Shown piece after piece: positions 44,326 to 53,910 of a stretch of 64,000 bases of DNA. A program made the position numbers and the translations under genes. Where the stretch lies: positions 434,001 through 498,000 of the forward strand of contig NZ_FUXW01000002.1 of NCBI RefSeq assembly GCF_900167005.1, read 5' to 3'. The notes beneath the pieces are model-generated. The model saw only the letters and a list, made by a program, of their open reading frames with translations, was not told where the DNA came from and did no database searches. The stretch comes from Butyricicoccus pullicaecorum DSM 23266. GTDB taxonomy: Bacteria > Bacillota > Clostridia > Oscillospirales > Butyricicoccaceae. The stretch's first letter is position 1, and the number at the start of each line of letters is the position of its first letter.

Positions 44326-44347
44326 GGCCGACAGCGGACTGTCGGCC
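44326..44347 (-). terminator. Terminator after the DUF1858 gene
   Basis: GGCCGACAG pairs with CTGTCGGCC; on the minus strand it is followed by TTGTTTTTTC. Confidence 0.8.
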
Positions 44348-44360
44348 TGCGTTTGTCTGA

Positions 44361-44561
44361 TTATTCACCCAGGAATGCGTTGATCTGTGCAACCAGCTCG
44401 TCCGCATTGGTGCCATGCACCATGCAAGCCTCCTCGATGCTCTCGCCCTGAGAGGACGGGCAACCCAGGCAATGCATACCCATATCCAGGAAATACTTTG
44501 CGGTGTTGATATCACGTGCGAGAACCTCGCCAATCGTGGTCTTCTTCGTAACTGCAGCCAT
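44361..44561 (-). CDS. DUF1858 redox-disulfide domain protein
   Basis: A 66-residue protein made of a single DUF1858 domain. It has a CxxC-like pair in HCLGCPSS and a third Cys in EEACMVHG. The family is thought to include thiol-redox proteins found beside hybrid-cluster proteins. Strong SD GCAGGAGGT. It has its own promoter and terminator, so it is monocistronic. Confidence 0.9.
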   Translation of the reverse strand: MAAVTKKTTIGEVLARDINTAKYFLDMGMHCLGCPSSQGESIEEACMVHGTNADELVAQINAFLGE

Positions 44562-44599
44562 AATAGACCTCCTGCAAAATTCTGAAATAATTTGATTAT

Positions 44600-44628
44600 A
44601 TTATACTGCCCCTGTCCACAAATTTCAA
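44600..44628 (-). promoter_or_regulatory. Promoter of the DUF1858 gene
   Basis: On the minus strand TTGAAA (44628-44623), 17 bp, TATAAT (44605-44600). Confidence 0.8.
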
Positions 44629-44656
44629 TACCGGAAATGTAAGAACTTACAAAGAA

Positions 44657-44689
44657 AGGGAGCGAAAACCGAATTGGTCTTCGCTCCCT
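44657..44689. terminator. Terminator of the zinc-ribbon gene
   Basis: AGGGAGCGAA pairs with TTCGCTCCCT, with inner ACC/GGT. It lies just downstream of the gene at 44707. Confidence 0.8.
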
Positions 44690-44706
44690 GACAAATCAAA
44701 TGGAAA

Positions 44707-44985
44707 TTAGCCCTGCGCCTTCATCTTAGCGAAGCACTCGCTGCAGTATACGGGGCGATCGGACTTGGGCTCAAACGGAACTCTTGCCTCACCGCCGCAG
44801 GCTGCGCAGGTTGCAGTGAAGAATTCACGCGGGCCGCGAGCTGCGTTCTTGCGAGCGTCACGGCACTTCTTGCAGCGCTGGGGCTCATTCTGGAAGCCGC
44901 GCTCTGCGTAGAACTCCTGCTCACCAGCAGTGAATACGAATTCCTCGCCGCATTCCTTGCATACTAAAGTCTTGTCCTGATACAT
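44707..44985 (-). CDS. Zinc-ribbon protein (zf-trcl type)
   Basis: A 92-residue protein with three zinc-binding Cys pairs: LVCKECGEEF, QRCKKCRDAR, then TCAACGGEA with VYCSECFAK. This layout is the probable zinc-ribbon family seen widely in Firmicutes. GAGGT precedes the ATG. Function unknown, perhaps nucleic-acid binding. Confidence 0.9.
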   Translation of the reverse strand: MYQDKTLVCKECGEEFVFTAGEQEFYAERGFQNEPQRCKKCRDARKNAARGPREFFTATCAACGGEARVPFEPKSDRPVYCSECFAKMKAQG

Positions 44986-45068
44986 GATTACTACCTCTCT
45001 TTGATTACCTTGGTCCCTATACCCTTTTTGCGTTGCAGAAATGCTAGGAACAACTGGATTGTATTGCG

Positions 45069-45089
45069 AACAAGGAATTGTTCCTTGTT
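45069..45089. other. Inverted repeat downstream of the sigma-factor gene
   Basis: AACAAGGAA-ttg-TTCCTTGTT, perfect 9-bp arms. There is no U-run, so it is a weak or factor-dependent stop at best. Confidence 0.5.
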
Positions 45090-45114
45090 TCCGCCTAGAA
45101 ATAATTGGGTATTG

Positions 45115-45702
45115 TCACAGACGTTCTGCTTTCTGATGGACGCGCTGCATGGCGTTTGCCACGGATTTACGCGATTTTCCGATCTTGCAAGCAATCTCGT
45201 CGTATGACAAGCCATATAAATATAGCTGCAGAACCTGGGCCTCAAAATGCGAGAGAAGATCAAAGAGACGTTCCAACGTTTCTTTGTGTTCCTCACGACC
45301 GATGATAAACGCTTCGGGATCGGAAATACAAGAAACGGAGGGATAGGATTTCAAATCTTCGAACGGAGGTTTATCAAGCGAAACGGCTTGGCTTAACGGT
45401 TCGTGTTTGCGTGCCGCATTGCTTCGCATAAACGAACGCAGACGACGCTCCACACATAGACGAGCATAAGCTGGAAACGGGACTCCCTTCTGCGGCGAAA
45501 AACTTTCAATTGCAAAAAAGAGTGCCAATAATCCTTCTTGAATCATGTCCTCTACATCGGCACCGCGCAGCGTAAACATATGCGCCTGTGCTCGTACCAT
45601 GCGACCATAATCGCGCAGCAAGCATTCTAACGCTTCGCTGTCCCCCTGCTGTGCCGCCCTGAGAACATCATTTTCGTCATTTTTACCGATATTCCAATTC
45701 AT
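45115..45702 (-). CDS. SigH-like sigma-70 family RNA polymerase factor
   Basis: A 195-residue sigma factor with regions 2 and 4. Region 2 (about 20-90) has DVEDMIQEGLLALFFAIESF and FPAYARLCVERRLRSFMR. Region 4 (about 145-195) has LYLYGLSYDEIACKIGKSRK. This resembles SigH (Spo0H) of sporulation onset and competence. The frame is open to 45804, but the promoter TTGACA-17-TATAAT overlaps that stretch, so the start must be 45723 or, with GGAACCGAG upstream, 45702. Which genes it controls is not visible. Confidence 0.8.
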   Translation of the reverse strand: MNWNIGKNDENDVLRAAQQGDSEALECLLRDYGRMVRAQAHMFTLRGADVEDMIQEGLLALFFAIESFSPQKGVPFPAYARLCVERRLRSFMRSNAARKHEPLSQAVSLDKPPFEDLKSYPSVSCISDPEAFIIGREEHKETLERLFDLLSHFEAQVLQLYLYGLSYDEIACKIGKSRKSVANAMQRVHQKAERL

Positions 45703-45733
45703 TTGCTCGGTTCCATTTGCCATCTTGTCTATC

Positions 45734-45762
45734 ATTATATAAGGCATCCATAGATTTGTCAA
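45734..45762 (-). promoter_or_regulatory. Consensus promoter of the sigma-factor gene
   Basis: On the minus strand TTGACA (45762-45757), exactly 17 bp, TATAAT (45739-45734): a perfect match to the sigma-A consensus. Confidence 0.88.
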
Positions 45763-45841
45763 GCAATTTTGTGAAAAATAGATTTTCCTGACACAAATCC
45801 ACAAAATATATTTGTGCGCATTTTACAATTCCCTGACAAAT

Positions 45842-47680
45842 TTATTCTACTGTGACCGATTTTGCCAGATTACGCGGCTTATCGACATCGCAGCTGCGCT
45901 CAACGGCAACATAATATGCAAGAAGCTGTAACGGAACGATGGACAGCGATGCGGAGAACAAAGCGGGACATTCCGGCAGGCGAACAACATGTCGGCATGC
46001 ACTTTCATCACCCGAAAAGTCCGATCCTGCAATCAGGATAACCTCTGCACCGCGCGAAGTAACCTCTCGAATGTTAGACACCGTTTTCTCATAGAGCTCG
46101 GGCTGTGTTGCCAGTGCAACAACCAGCGTACCGTCTTCGATCAGCGAGATCGTACCGTGCTTGAGCTCACCTGCCGCGTATGCCTCGGAGTGAATGTACG
46201 AAATCTCCTTGAGCTTGAGCGATGCTTCCATAGCAGCGGCATAGTCGAGGCCACGTCCCAAGAAGAACACACTGCTTCGGTTATGATATCTGGTTGCCAG
46301 ATACTGCATGGTCTGCTTGCACTCCAGCATTTTCTCCAGCATCTCGGGCAGCGCCTGAAGCTGGTCACAGAATGCACGCTGCTCTTCTTCATTCATTTTG
46401 CCACGCGCGTAGGCCAATCTTCCTGCAATCAGATAGAGTGCCGCGAGCTGCGCAGAATATGCCTTGGTGGTTGCAACCGAAATCTCCGGGCCTGCCCAAG
46501 TGTACAGAACGCCATCCGCCTCGCGGGCAATGGTCGAGGAAACCACATTGACAATCGCGATTGCAAACGCACCTGCCTCCTTCGCCTGACGCATTGCCGC
46601 CAGCGTGTCGGCAGTCTCACCCGACTGGCTGATGACGATGCACAGATCATCCGGCTCGACGATCGGGTTTTCGTAACGGAACTCCGATGCGACACGTGCC
46701 GTGCAGCGTACGCGGCCGATCGTCTCAATGACGCGCTGACCTACAATACCTGCATGCAGTGCCGAACCACAGCCAATGATATGCACATGATTGGCTTTTT
46801 TCAAGCGGTCATCGGTCAGGCCGTTCTCTTCAAATACGATCTGACCGTCACGGATACGAGGCTGGATGGTCTGCGCAATTGCGCGGGGCTGCTCCATGAT
46901 CTCCTTGATCATAAAGTGCTCGTAACCGCCCTTTTCGGCTGCGGACATATCCCAGGTAACCGTACGTACTTCCTTCTCAATCGGTTCGCCAAATGCATTG
47001 AAGACCTGCACGCTGTCCGGACGAATAATTGCAACCTCATTGTCGTCCAAAATCATATACTTACGGGTGCGGCGAATGATCGCAGTCACATCGGACGCGA
47101 TCATATTCTCTCCGTCGCCCAGACCAATGACCAGCGGGTTGTCGCGACGCGCTGCAACAATTTCATCCGGTCGATCAAGCGAGACAACACCCAGTGCGTA
47201 AGAGCCGCGTACGCGGTGAATTGCACGCAGTACCGTCTTGGCAATATCTCCATCCTGAGATTCCTTGTGCAGATCGGCAATCAGGTGCGCTACGGTCTCG
47301 GTATCGGTCTCCGAACGGAATACATAGCCGCGTGCGGTCAGATGCTCACGCAGTTCCAGATAATTTTCGATAATGCCGTTATGAACGACTGCAATTTTAC
47401 CGTCGCCGCCCAAATGCGGATGCGAGTTTGCGTCGGACGGTTCGCCATGGGTTGCCCAGCGCGTATGGCCAATACCGCAGGTGCAGTGCAGTCCGCCTGC
47501 CTCGCGCACCTTTTCCTCCAGAGCGTCGATGCGTCCACGGGTCTTGATAACACGCAGGCCATCCTCGGTCATTGCCGCAATACCGGCAGAATCATAACCA
47601 CGATATTCCAGCGCATGCAGTCCTTTAATCAGGATCGGCAGTGCATTTTCTCTTCCTGTAAAACCAACAATACCACACAT
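45842..47680 (-). CDS. glmS: Glutamine-fructose-6-phosphate aminotransferase (isomerising)
   Basis: Makes glucosamine-6-phosphate from fructose-6-phosphate and glutamine, the first step to UDP-GlcNAc. The protein has 612 residues: N-terminal glutaminase with Cys after the initiator Met (MCGIVGF) and HTRWATHGEPSDANSHPH, then two SIS domains (SQSGETADTLAAMRQAKEAG), ending DKPRNLAKSVTVE. It is controlled by the self-cleaving ribozyme in its leader. glmM, two steps on, is the next gene upstream on the same strand. Confidence 0.97.
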   Translation of the reverse strand: MCGIVGFTGRENALPILIKGLHALEYRGYDSAGIAAMTEDGLRVIKTRGRIDALEEKVREAGGLHCTCGIGHTRWATHGEPSDANSHPHLGGDGKIAVVHNGIIENYLELREHLTARGYVFRSETDTETVAHLIADLHKESQDGDIAKTVLRAIHRVRGSYALGVVSLDRPDEIVAARRDNPLVIGLGDGENMIASDVTAIIRRTRKYMILDDNEVAIIRPDSVQVFNAFGEPIEKEVRTVTWDMSAAEKGGYEHFMIKEIMEQPRAIAQTIQPRIRDGQIVFEENGLTDDRLKKANHVHIIGCGSALHAGIVGQRVIETIGRVRCTARVASEFRYENPIVEPDDLCIVISQSGETADTLAAMRQAKEAGAFAIAIVNVVSSTIAREADGVLYTWAGPEISVATTKAYSAQLAALYLIAGRLAYARGKMNEEEQRAFCDQLQALPEMLEKMLECKQTMQYLATRYHNRSSVFFLGRGLDYAAAMEASLKLKEISYIHSEAYAAGELKHGTISLIEDGTLVVALATQPELYEKTVSNIREVTSRGAEVILIAGSDFSGDESACRHVVRLPECPALFSASLSIVPLQLLAYYVAVERSCDVDKPRNLAKSVTVE

Positions 47681-47739
47681 TTGTGTTTAGTCCTCCAATA
47701 GTTTAACGCGATAAAGATCTAAAAAAGGGTATAAAAATA

Positions 47740-47897
47740 GTGGGTCATGCGAAGACGCTCTGTTTCCGGGATCACTCCCGGGGTTTACACGTCCTGCTAA
47801 CGACCGGCTCACTCGCGGCCGAAGGGTCATCCGCCGAATTTTCGATCAACCCTTACCTCGTCCACTGCGAAACGGGCTGCTCCGCAGTTCTGGCGCT
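47740..47897 (-). ncRNA. glmS ribozyme (glucosamine-6-phosphate-activated)
   Basis: On the minus strand the leader shows the ribozyme core: AGCGCCAGAACTG at 47897 downward, GTGGACGAGG, then GTTGATCGAAAATTCGGCGG followed by ATGACC, then the P3-P4 region with paired CCCGGGAGTGATCCCGG. Self-cleavage should occur between A47897 and G47896. High glucosamine-6-phosphate would trigger cleavage and decay of the glmS message. The 3' edge is approximate. Confidence 0.95.
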
Positions 47898-47908
47898 ATC
47901 GATATGCA

Positions 47909-47914
47909 ATTATA
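47909..47914 (-). promoter_or_regulatory. -10 box of glmS
   Basis: TATAAT on the minus strand, about 12 bases before the ribozyme core, so transcription begins almost at the cleavage site. No clear -35 box. Confidence 0.55.
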
Positions 47915-48006
47915 CGCTTTGGCCTCACCTTCTTTCCTGATATTAAAAATGATAAATTCCGCCGCATGGCACATACGCGGCCACACGGCGGGACATTCAT
48001 CCATAC

Positions 48007-49359
48007 TTAGCCAACAACCGACCGAATCACATCAGCCACTTGTTCTGCAACCGACTGTACCTTGTCGGCATCTACGCCTTCAACCATAACGCGTACCAAT
48101 GCTTCTGTGCCCGAAGCACGTACCAGAATGCGGCCCTCACCGAGTGCTGCATTGCCCTCTTCGATCGACTTTGCAACCTCAGGACGCTCTGCAATGGTGT
48201 GCTTGTCGCTGTTCGGCACCTTGACGTTGATCTGCACCTGCGGCCACGGTACAACTTCATCGGCAATCTGAGAGCACTTCTTTCCGCTCTCCTTGAGAAT
48301 GTGCATAAACTGGATTGCAGTCAGCTGGCCGTCACCCGTCGAGGCATACTCGAGGAAGATAACATGACCGGACTGCTCACCGCCCAGAATGTAGCCGTCA
48401 CGCAGCATCATCTCCAGCACGTAGCGGTCACCAACATTGGCACACTTAATCTCCATGCCATTTTCCTTTGCATACTTATGCAGGCCCATATTGGACATGA
48501 TGGTTGCAACAAATGCATTGCCGCGCAGCTTACCCAGCTTCTTCATGTGTGCTGCACAGACTGCCATGATACGGTCACCATCCAGCACCTCGCCGCGCTC
48601 GTCAACAACCAGGCAGCGGTCAGCGTCACCGTCAAATGCGATACCAATATCATAGTTGCCCGTACGCATACGCTCCTGCAGGTTTTCCAGATGGGTCGAA
48701 CCACAGTTTGCGTTGATGTTGATGCCATTCGGCTCGTAGAAGCGCAGATCTGCACGGCATTCCAGCAGACGCATCAGACGAGTCACGGTCGTCGAGGACG
48801 CGCCGTTCGCGCAGTCAACCGCAACGCGCAGGCCGCTCAGATCGCCCGGAACGGTCTCTGCCAGATGATCGGTGTACTCTACGACCGGATCGATGGACGA
48901 GCGAATCACGCAGCCCAGATGCTCATGGCTTGCCTTGGGTACACTGTCGAAATTGTCGATAAACTCCTCAATACGGTTTTCCAGCTCATCGGACAGCTTA
49001 TAGCCCGAGCCTGCAAAAATCTTGATACCATTGTACTCAAAGGAGTTGTGACTGGCCGAAATGACAATGCCTGCATCTGCCTTATGCTTGATGGTCAGAT
49101 AAGCGATTGCCGGAGTCGGAATGACACCCAGAAGCTCGACATCTGCACCAACCGAGCAGATACCGGCAACCAGTGCGCTCTCCAGCATATCCGAAGAAAT
49201 ACGGGTGTCCTTACCAATCAGCAGCTTTGCCTTGCCACCGGCATTTCTCTCCTGCGTCAGTACATGTGCAGCAGATGCACCAATCTTAAACGCAAGCATT
49301 GCATCCAGTTCGACATTCGCCACACCGCGAACACCGTCAGTTCCAAAATATTTACCCAA
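48007..49359 (-). CDS. glmM: Phosphoglucosamine mutase
   Basis: Interconverts glucosamine-6-phosphate and glucosamine-1-phosphate. It has the serine phosphate site GIVISASHNSFEYNGIK (about 100), the metal loop AFDGDADRCLVVD (about 240), GGEQSGH and the C-terminal VRASGTEALVRVM. The frame is open to ATG 49380, but the only good ribosome site (GGAAGGA) lies inside it. The family start MGKYFGTDGVRG matches a TTG at 49359, giving 450 residues. Confidence 0.93.
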   Translation of the reverse strand: MGKYFGTDGVRGVANVELDAMLAFKIGASAAHVLTQERNAGGKAKLLIGKDTRISSDMLESALVAGICSVGADVELLGVIPTPAIAYLTIKHKADAGIVISASHNSFEYNGIKIFAGSGYKLSDELENRIEEFIDNFDSVPKASHEHLGCVIRSSIDPVVEYTDHLAETVPGDLSGLRVAVDCANGASSTTVTRLMRLLECRADLRFYEPNGININANCGSTHLENLQERMRTGNYDIGIAFDGDADRCLVVDERGEVLDGDRIMAVCAAHMKKLGKLRGNAFVATIMSNMGLHKYAKENGMEIKCANVGDRYVLEMMLRDGYILGGEQSGHVIFLEYASTGDGQLTAIQFMHILKESGKKCSQIADEVVPWPQVQINVKVPNSDKHTIAERPEVAKSIEEGNAALGEGRILVRASGTEALVRVMVEGVDADKVQSVAEQVADVIRSVVG

Positions 49360-49396
49360 TGTTATGACACATCCTTCCATTTTTATGAAGGGTAAT

Positions 49397-50437
49397 TTAC
49401 AGCATTTGCTGGCCGTTCGGCAGTTCTACCCCTAAATGCTCATACGCTCGAAGTGTAACACACCGTCCGCGCGGTGTACGGTTCAAGAATCCGATCTGCA
49501 TGAGGTACGGCTCATAGACATCTTCCAGCGTAACTGCTTCCTCTCCGATTGTCGCCGCAAGGGTATCCAATCCCACAGGGCCGCCGTTATAGTTGACAAT
49601 AATGCTGGTCAGCATTCTGCGGTCAATATTATCCAGCCCCAGTGCATCAATATCCAATGCCTTGAGGGCCATATCAGCGGTCTCTTTGGTGATGATACCG
49701 TCGCCTTTCACCTGCGCGAAATCGCGCACACGGCGCAGCAGACGATTTGCAATACGCGGCGTACCACGCGAGCGGCGGGCAATTTCGTAAGCGCCGTCAT
49801 ACCGGCTATGTACGCCGAGAATACCGGCCGAGCGGGTTACGATCTTTTCCAGATCCTCTGCGCTGTACAACTCCAGACGCAGCATGACACCGAATCGGTC
49901 TCGAAGCGGAGACGTCATCTGACCGGCACGCGTTGTCGCACCGATCAGCGTGAATTTCGGCAAATCCAAACGGATAGAACGAGCAGACGGTCCCTTGCCG
50001 ATGATGATATCCAGCGCATAGTCCTCCATTGCAGGGTACAGAATCTCTTCGACGCTGCGGTTGAGACGGTGAATCTCATCAATAAACAGAATATCATTTT
50101 CTGCCAGATTGGTCAAGATTGCAGCAAGATCTCCTGCCTTCTCAATGGCAGGACCGGAAGTGATACGAATATTCACTCCCATCTCTGCCGCGATGATATT
50201 TGCAAGCGTCGTCTTACCCAGTCCCGGAGGTCCGTAAAGCAGCGTATGGTCGAGCGGTTCGCCGCGCTGTTTGGCTGCTTCAATAAAGACGGAAAGATTT
50301 TCCTTGACCTTACTCTGTCCGATGTAGTCTTCCATACATTTGGGACGCAGCGAGTTGTCAGTCTCATCCTCTTTGATCTGGCGGCTGGATACGATGCGTT
50401 CATCGTCCATCATACCGCCGGAAAATTCAATACTCAA
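49397..50437 (-). CDS. ruvB: Holliday junction branch-migration ATPase RuvB
   Basis: Motor of the RuvAB complex. The protein has 346 residues: Walker [13 protein letters not shown], Walker [11 protein letters not shown], RuvB sensor [18 protein letters not shown] and a C-terminal winged helix ([17 protein letters not shown]). TTG at 50437 has AAGGCGG at 9 bases; the ATG pair at 50413/50410 has no room for a ribosome site. It is last in ruvC-ruvA-ruvB. Confidence 0.96.
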   Translation of the reverse strand: MSIEFSGGMMDDERIVSSRQIKEDETDNSLRPKCMEDYIGQSKVKENLSVFIEAAKQRGEPLDHTLLYGPPGLGKTTLANIIAAEMGVNIRITSGPAIEKAGDLAAILTNLAENDILFIDEIHRLNRSVEEILYPAMEDYALDIIIGKGPSARSIRLDLPKFTLIGATTRAGQMTSPLRDRFGVMLRLELYSAEDLEKIVTRSAGILGVHSRYDGAYEIARRSRGTPRIANRLLRRVRDFAQVKGDGIITKETADMALKALDIDALGLDNIDRRMLTSIIVNYNGGPVGLDTLAATIGEEAVTLEDVYEPYLMQIGFLNRTPRGRCVTLRAYEHLGVELPNGQQML

Positions 50438-50451
50438 TCCTGTTCACCGCC

Positions 50452-51072
50452 TTAACCCATCGCCAAGCGCTTGAGGCAAACACGGATAATCGATTCTGCA
50501 TCCGGGTACTCCGACAAGTCCAGTCCTTCCAGTGCTGCGAGGGCTTCGGACTGTGCATATCCCAGTACCATGAGCGCTGCGATGGCTTCCTGCGTATGAT
50601 TTACACTTGCACCGCCCTGTGCGGGGAGCTCCAAGGCAGCAGAGCCGCCATTTTTCGCGCCTTCCAACTGCTCTTTGCTCATCTTATCGCGCAGTTCCAG
50701 CACGATGCGCTGAGCAATCTTTTTGCCGATGCCCGGTGCCTGGGTGAGCAGCTTTTCCTCTCCGGTAATGATCGAGAGTGCCAACCGGCTGGGCGGCGCG
50801 ACCGACAAAATGGCCAGTGCCGCTTTGGGACCGACACCGGATACACCGATCAGCATTTTAAAGCAGCTCAGCTCTTCCTGATCGGCAAATCCATACAGGT
50901 CAAAAATATCTTCCCGCACATAAAGATAGGTATACAGGCGTGCAGGCTTTCCTACCTTGACCTGAGAAATCGTATTTTGCGATGTATGACAGGCATAACC
51001 TACGCCTGCGCAATCGATCACGCACAGCGACTGTTCGACAAATGCCACTGTGCCTTCCACATAATAAAACAT
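50452..51072 (-). CDS. ruvA: Holliday junction-binding protein RuvA
   Basis: Binds the four-way junction and loads RuvB. The protein has 206 residues: N-terminal OB fold (MFYYVEGTVAFVEQSLCVID), two helix-hairpin-helix motifs (MLIGVSGVGPKAALAIL and LTQAPGIGKKIAQRI), and a C-terminal RuvB-binding domain (EAIAALMVLGYAQSEALAAL). It starts 24 bases after the ruvC stop. Confidence 0.96.
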   Translation of the reverse strand: MFYYVEGTVAFVEQSLCVIDCAGVGYACHTSQNTISQVKVGKPARLYTYLYVREDIFDLYGFADQEELSCFKMLIGVSGVGPKAALAILSVAPPSRLALSIITGEEKLLTQAPGIGKKIAQRIVLELRDKMSKEQLEGAKNGGSAALELPAQGGASVNHTQEAIAALMVLGYAQSEALAALEGLDLSEYPDAESIIRVCLKRLAMG

Positions 51073-51096
51073 AAGCGATTACTCCGTATTAAAAGC

Positions 51097-51588
51097 TCAC
51101 TTTTGCGTATAAAGTGCCGAACGGCTTGCATGGCCATGACAAATTGCCACTGCCAGTGCGTCGGCTGCGTCATCCGGCCGCGGCACTTTGGCAAGACCCA
51201 ACATGATGCGTGTCATTTCCATCATCTGATGCTTATCCGCCTTGCCGTATCCAACCACCGACTGTTTGACCTGAGACGGTGTATAGGATACAGGATGCAG
51301 TCCCTTTTGCGCGAGTGCCAGCAAAATGACACCGCGTGCCTGTGCGACCTGAATGCCGGTCGTGATATTCTGATTGAAAAATAATTCTTCCACCGCGGCA
51401 GCTTCCGGATGAAAGGTATCGATCAGCGTACACAGATCATCGTACAGTTCACACAAACGCAAGTGCATCGGTGCACCGATCTGTGTTGTGATCGCTCCAT
51501 ACTGAATCGGGGTAAACTTCCTGCCGTCATACCGGACAACACCGTAGCCGATGGTTCCATAACCAGGATCAATCCCGAGAATTACCAT
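51097..51588 (-). CDS. ruvC: Crossover junction endonuclease RuvC
   Basis: Resolves Holliday junctions. The 163-residue protein has catalytic acids in LGIDPGYGTIGYG (Asp7), AVEELFF (Glu) and DDAADALAVAICHGH. Length and order are normal. It is the first gene of the ruv operon. Confidence 0.96.
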   Translation of the reverse strand: MVILGIDPGYGTIGYGVVRYDGRKFTPIQYGAITTQIGAPMHLRLCELYDDLCTLIDTFHPEAAAVEELFFNQNITTGIQVAQARGVILLALAQKGLHPVSYTPSQVKQSVVGYGKADKHQMMEMTRIMLGLAKVPRPDDAADALAVAICHGHASRSALYTQK

Positions 51589-51724
51589 ATTGTACTTGCT
51601 CCTTATTCTTTGGAAAGACCTGAATGCAGCACATTTATGTGTTGCTCTCCGGCTATTATACCACAGCTGTCCTTTTCAGAAAAGAAATTTTTCATATTTC
51701 CAGTCACATAAAAGGGACTCTGTT

Positions 51725-52990
51725 TTATTTGCAAAGACCGCTCTGAATCAATTTTTCAGCAGCAAGCAGAATACCCGCCTTACCCGACGGATAGGTCAAG
51801 CCGCCCTGCATATAGCAGACATAGGGCTCACGCATGGGAGCATCTGCACTCAGCTCAATCGACGCACCCTGCACAAAAGCACCGGCAGCCATGATAACCG
51901 GATCGTCATATCCGGGCATTGCCCAAGGTTCAGGCGTAACAAAGGAATCGACCGGCGCACCTGCCTGAATGCCCTCGCAGAAACGGCGCAGCGGATCGGG
52001 TGCACCGAATGCGATGGTCTGGATGATGTCGTAACGCGGTGCTTCGGGTGCCGGATCGACGGTAAAGCCCAGCAGCTGCATGACCTTTGCACAGAATACA
52101 GCGGTCTTGATGGCCTGTGCCGTCACATGCGGTGCAAGGAACAGTCCCTGATAGAGCAGACGATTCTGTCCCATCGTACAGCCGCATTCTCCACCGATAC
52201 CCGGTGCAGTCAGGCGGTAAGCCGCACGCTCAACCAGATCCTTTCGTCCCACGATATAGCCGCCAGTGGGTGCCAAGCCGCCGCCCGGGTTCTTAATCAG
52301 CGAGCCTGCGCACATGTCTGCGCCTACCTGGGTCGGCTCCAGCTCTTCGGTGAATTCGCCGTAGCAGTTATCGACCATGATGACTGCATTGGGATTGACA
52401 CGGCGTACCACTGCACATGCCTCGCCAATCTCAGCGCAGGACAGCGTCTGACGTACCGCATAGCCGCGCGAACGCTGTAAAAAGACCATCTTGACATCAT
52501 CTGCCGCAGCTGCCTTTTCGATCGCCTCCAAGTCCAGACGGCCATCCTTCAAATCTATCTGTCGATAGCCAATGCCGTAACGCTTCATGCTGCCCGGGCA
52601 GTCTCCCGTGACCGTGTTGAGCAGCGTATCATACGGTGCGCTGGTGACAGACAGCATAACGTCTCCCGGCTCCAATGCGCCAAACAGTGCGCACGACAGT
52701 GCATGGGTGCCATTGACAAAGCCCAAGCGCACCAAACCAGCCTCGGTACCGAACAGATCTGCATAGATCTCTTCCAGCGTGTCACGGCCATGATCGTCAT
52801 AGCCATAGCCAGTCGTTCCGGCAAACATGGTATCCGATACGCGATGTGCACGGAATGCTGCAAGCACCTTCTGCGTATTATAGTCTGCGATCTCATCAAT
52901 GCGGGAGAAATACGGGGTGAGATACTGCTCTGCCTGCTTGCCCAGCTCTACGACCCGCTCCGACAGACCTAAAAAGTTTTCCTTCTTCAA
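51725..52990 (-). CDS. COG4100 PLP-dependent lyase (methionine gamma-lyase/aluminium-resistance family)
   Basis: A 421-residue PLP enzyme of the Cys/Met-metabolism fold, close to Bacillus YnbB. The PLP Lys is in SLIKNPGGGLAPTGGY (about 245), with MVDNCYGEF supplying the PLP Asp. TMFAGTTGYGYDDHGRDTLE near residue 60 is typical. The substrate has not been settled for this family; aluminium resistance is a legacy label. Confidence 0.9.
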   Translation of the reverse strand: MKKENFLGLSERVVELGKQAEQYLTPYFSRIDEIADYNTQKVLAAFRAHRVSDTMFAGTTGYGYDDHGRDTLEEIYADLFGTEAGLVRLGFVNGTHALSCALFGALEPGDVMLSVTSAPYDTLLNTVTGDCPGSMKRYGIGYRQIDLKDGRLDLEAIEKAAAADDVKMVFLQRSRGYAVRQTLSCAEIGEACAVVRRVNPNAVIMVDNCYGEFTEELEPTQVGADMCAGSLIKNPGGGLAPTGGYIVGRKDLVERAAYRLTAPGIGGECGCTMGQNRLLYQGLFLAPHVTAQAIKTAVFCAKVMQLLGFTVDPAPEAPRYDIIQTIAFGAPDPLRRFCEGIQAGAPVDSFVTPEPWAMPGYDDPVIMAAGAFVQGASIELSADAPMREPYVCYMQGGLTYPSGKAGILLAAEKLIQSGLCK

Positions 52991-53074
52991 TTTACTGATC
53001 TCCTCTATTCAAAATACTGTATGCGCACGCGGCGCAAAATAATGAACTCTCTTTTTATGATACAAATACAAATC

Positions 53075-53104
53075 TATGGCCGGCACAACTCGGTGCCGGC
53101 CATA
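53075..53104 (-). terminator. Terminator after the secreted hypothetical gene
   Basis: TATGGCCGGCAC pairs perfectly with GTGCCGGCCATA. It ends the wecA-wecB-hypothetical operon; T-rich sequence follows on the minus strand. Confidence 0.8.
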
Positions 53105-53109
53105 AGACA

Positions 53110-53889
53110 TTAAGCGTCAACAAAAATTGTGTGATTTTGCCCGGGCAGCGTGAACAGATTATCCGCCGGACGCTCCAGACTCAAAACCGAAGTCTGGATA
53201 AACTGCGTTCGCGTTCCCTCCTGTGAAAAGCTTGCGCTGTACAGCAAGCCGGTCACTGTGGATACAATATACTCTGCCGTGCGGCCATCCTGAACCGCTG
53301 TCACACGAATCATCGGCTGACCGGAAAGTTCGGTCAACTCAGCTTCCTGAATCTGGTCTGCCGGAAGCTCGCACACCGTTTCGTAGGTCGGCAGCATAGC
53401 TGCCTCTCCGGGAGAAAAGCTGCCAGCCTGACCGCTGTAATACGTGCTGCTGCCCGCATCCCATGCGTAGATCTTTCCATCGTACTGGAGCTGCACTTGC
53501 GTAATCACGCCATCCCCATTCAGCGTCTCGACGCGGTATGCACCATCACGCGCATACTGCCTGCACTGTAAGGTTCCAGCACCGCCATCCCAATACAGGG
53601 TGTTGGTGACCGAGCAGCTATACGAACTCGGTCTGCTCAGCGAAGCAATGACCGCTTGTACATTGCTGGGATCGACAGTGATCTGCGCAATCTTGCTCTC
53701 GTTCTGCTGGGCAAAATCTTCGGTTTGCTCGTCGATCATGCCCTGCTGCTCGGTATCACTCGGAAGTACCAAGGTGGATTTACCATCCTGAAACAAGTTG
53801 GACGATAAAATGAAGCTCAGTCCCAAAGTGACAATCATGGCAAACGCACACAGTGCGCCGATCAAAGCCGACTTTTGTTTATTCGGCAT
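53110..53889 (-). CDS. Membrane-anchored extracellular hypothetical protein
   Basis: A 259-residue protein. It has one N-terminal membrane helix (about 8-30, LIGALCAFAMIVTLGLSFIL) and an extracellular part of about 225 residues rich in beta strands (CRQYARDGAYRVETLNGDG, QLQYDGKIYAWDAG). It resembles outer-surface carrier-type folds such as LolA/RseB-like proteins, but I cannot assign a family. It follows wecB by 21 bases on the same strand. Confidence 0.6.
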   Translation of the reverse strand: MPNKQKSALIGALCAFAMIVTLGLSFILSSNLFQDGKSTLVLPSDTEQQGMIDEQTEDFAQQNESKIAQITVDPSNVQAVIASLSRPSSYSCSVTNTLYWDGGAGTLQCRQYARDGAYRVETLNGDGVITQVQLQYDGKIYAWDAGSSTYYSGQAGSFSPGEAAMLPTYETVCELPADQIQEAELTELSGQPMIRVTAVQDGRTAEYIVSTVTGLLYSASFSQEGTRTQFIQTSVLSLERPADNLFTLPGQNHTIFVDA

Positions 53890-53910
53890 ACTGTCCTCTC
53901 CTGCTCAGTC

